Assembly: GCA_951804985.1 (NCBI GenBank)
Contig: OX638135.1
Coordinates: forward strand, 8,722,858 to 8,786,857
Length of the DNA: 64,000 bases
Direction of reading: 5' to 3'
DNA from: Dryomyza anilis
Lineage: Eukaryota; Arthropoda; Insecta; Diptera; Dryomyzidae
The position numbers and the translations under genes were made by a program. Below are positions 62,835 through 64,000 of the stretch, one piece after another. Numbering within the stretch: the stretch's first letter is position 1; every line of letters begins with the position of its first letter. The notes under the pieces are model-generated. The model was not told the DNA's origin. It made no database searches and worked only from the letters and a program-made list of their open reading frames with translations.

Positions 62835-63953
62835 CTAGTTGCATAATTTATTTAATAAAATTGACAACATATTTAGCAGGTTATTTGTTAATTCAAACTG
62901 TTTGGTAAATAATGCTTCAATTTTTTCAAAAGGGTTTGAATCATTTTGTGCTACATTAACATTTTCTTTTAGAGTTTGGGCATAGGACAATCGGTTTGGA
63001 TTTTCAGTTCCGCTTGTGGGAGATCTTGGTGTCGAAGAAAATTGCTGTTGAAACAAAAAAGTGTTATTTTGATTTTGCTGTGTTCTATTTTGTTGTGCAT
63101 TTTTTTTTAGCCACTAATTCCTGGTAAATTCTACACCCTTTGTAGCTATCGGCGTGATTTTGAAGGCAATTAACGCATTTAGCAGGAGCATCTTTGGTTT
63201 TTGCACAGTCTTTAGTTGCATGATTTAATGAACATTTAACACATTTAAACTTTTTTGTACAATACGATTTGGTATGACCAAATTCTTGACAGCGATAGCA
63301 TTGAACAATGTCGTTGTCTTTGCGTGGAGGTTCAACTTTAATAATTGCATTGCCTATATGCCTGACTTTGTAAATTTCTGAGTTGTTGTTATTTGGTTCT
63401 AGATCAACAAAAAACATGTTCAATGGCTCTCTGGTTATGCGACTGCGAGTATGTTTATATTTCTTATAGTATGACGTAATTCTTCTAAATATATTTTATT
63501 GGTCTGCGTTGGCATGGAGTGATGGACATTTTTGAAAACAACTCTAAACGCTCTTTCTTGTTTAAGTTGGTAGGTATGGAAATTAATTTTGTCCTTTTTA
63601 ATATTTGCAGTTAGTGCTCTATACCTTTTCACTGACTCGACCATTACACGTATATGCCCATTAGGTAGTGCCATGAAGCTATACTCATCATTAGGAATAT
63701 TATTTGATAGATACTGTATCATAACGCTAACGTCAATAACATCGGAAAGGATTATAGGTGGAGGTTTCGGGGCAGTTATAGTTTCCATGGACATATTTAT
63801 TTCTTCATATAGTTGATCATTGTCTTCATTCTCAAGTACAGCAAATCTATTTGAACTACTGACAGCTAAGGTATTGTATTCTAGAGTTATTCGCTTTCGC
63901 GTGATATTTGGCGATTCTGCATTTACTCGTTTTCCTCTTTGTGGAGTGATCAC
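62835..63953 (-). pseudogene. Jockey-type gag (ORF1) with PRE and three CCHC zinc knuckles, frameshifted
   Basis: Nucleic-acid-binding ORF1 protein that packages element RNA. The frame 63953-63435 starts MITPQRGKRVNAESPN and has a PRE/C2HC-type region (RAFRVVFKNVHHSMP). A frameshift near 63440 moves it to 63423-63085, with LNMFFVDLEPN, three zinc knuckles CYRCQEFGHTKSYC, CVKCSLNHATKDC and CVNCLQNHADSYKGC. A run of nine A (minus strand, about 63104-63112) looks one base too long and shifts the frame again. The C-terminus continues at 63056-62835 (FSSTPRSPTSGTENPNRLSY, LFTKQFELTNNLLNML). The stop is 6 bases before the pol start region. Three breaks make it a pseudogene, though the homopolymer one might be a sequencing error. 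Confidence 0.85.
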
Positions 63954-64000
63954 TTGTTGCCAGCCGACGGCAACGCAGTCGTCGTTATCACTCCTGCTAG

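Larger units (their letters stand above)
61109..64000 (-). mobile_element. Jockey-type non-LTR retrotransposon, defective, runs off the window
   Basis: Minus-strand element with gag (63953-62835), pol (62829-61316), a 3' untranslated stretch and an oligo-T on plus (A tail on minus) at about 61109-61118. Gag with PRE domain plus three CCHC knuckles followed closely by endonuclease-RT is the Jockey-clade layout (jockey, BS, X-element in flies). The 5' end lies beyond 64000. Confidence 0.85.

Overview
The window is AT-rich eukaryotic DNA, most likely from a higher (brachyceran) fly. The evidence is a decayed copy of the eukaryotic RNA cytidine acetyltransferase gene (NAT10/Kre33 family), several DINE-1-like elements with the fly-type GTCCGTCTGTC block, two non-LTR retrotransposons (one with Jockey-type gag and pol), Tc1-like transposons, a tRNA-derived SINE family and many TA microsatellites. 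I found no intact host gene. The region reads as repeat-rich intergenic or heterochromatin-like sequence.

Layout. 1-410 holds a coding-like fragment I do not recognise. 577-5085 holds a multi-block NAT10-like pseudogene, with two AT-rich minisatellites in opposite orientation and a DINE-1-like insertion inside it. 5.1-9.9 kb is non-coding with two fold-back (palindromic) elements, one split by a SINE that has a 13-bp target duplication. 9.94-14.22 kb is a large inverted repeat with arms of about 0.87 kb; its spacer is a 2.46-kb TIR element flanked by TA. 14.25-15.66 kb is TA microsatellite plus a palindromic minisatellite. 15.9-19.24 kb is a second, 3.33-kb copy of the TIR element carrying its own DINE-1-like insertion.

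19.5-49.6 kb is the most striking part: three tandem units of about 10 kb (A about 19538-29580, B about 29581-39800, C about 39801-49590). Each has a transposon cluster (RTE-like tail, TA repeat, dead Tc1-like element, TA repeat, minisatellite-bearing RTE-like element) followed by a core of about 6.6 kb that contains a SINE and a palindrome with arms of about 0.9 kb. By diagnostic differences, unit B matches C on its left side and A on its right side. This is the product expected from unequal crossing-over in a two-unit array. A DINE-1-like insertion present in B and C but absent from A orders the events.

49.6-58.3 kb is a mixture of small elements: a 225-bp MITE, a 674-bp hAT-like element with a near-perfect 8-bp target duplication, a second tRNA-like SINE, and DINE fragments. 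58.27-60.6 kb is a minus-strand LINE with endonuclease and reverse transcriptase regions whose motif C (FADD) block is deleted. 61.11-64.0 kb is a minus-strand Jockey-type LINE with gag zinc knuckles and a broken pol; it runs off the window.

No cooperating gene system is visible. The biological interest lies in the structure and history of the repeats. Homology calls rest on motif recognition by eye, and element edges are approximate unless target duplications are quoted.
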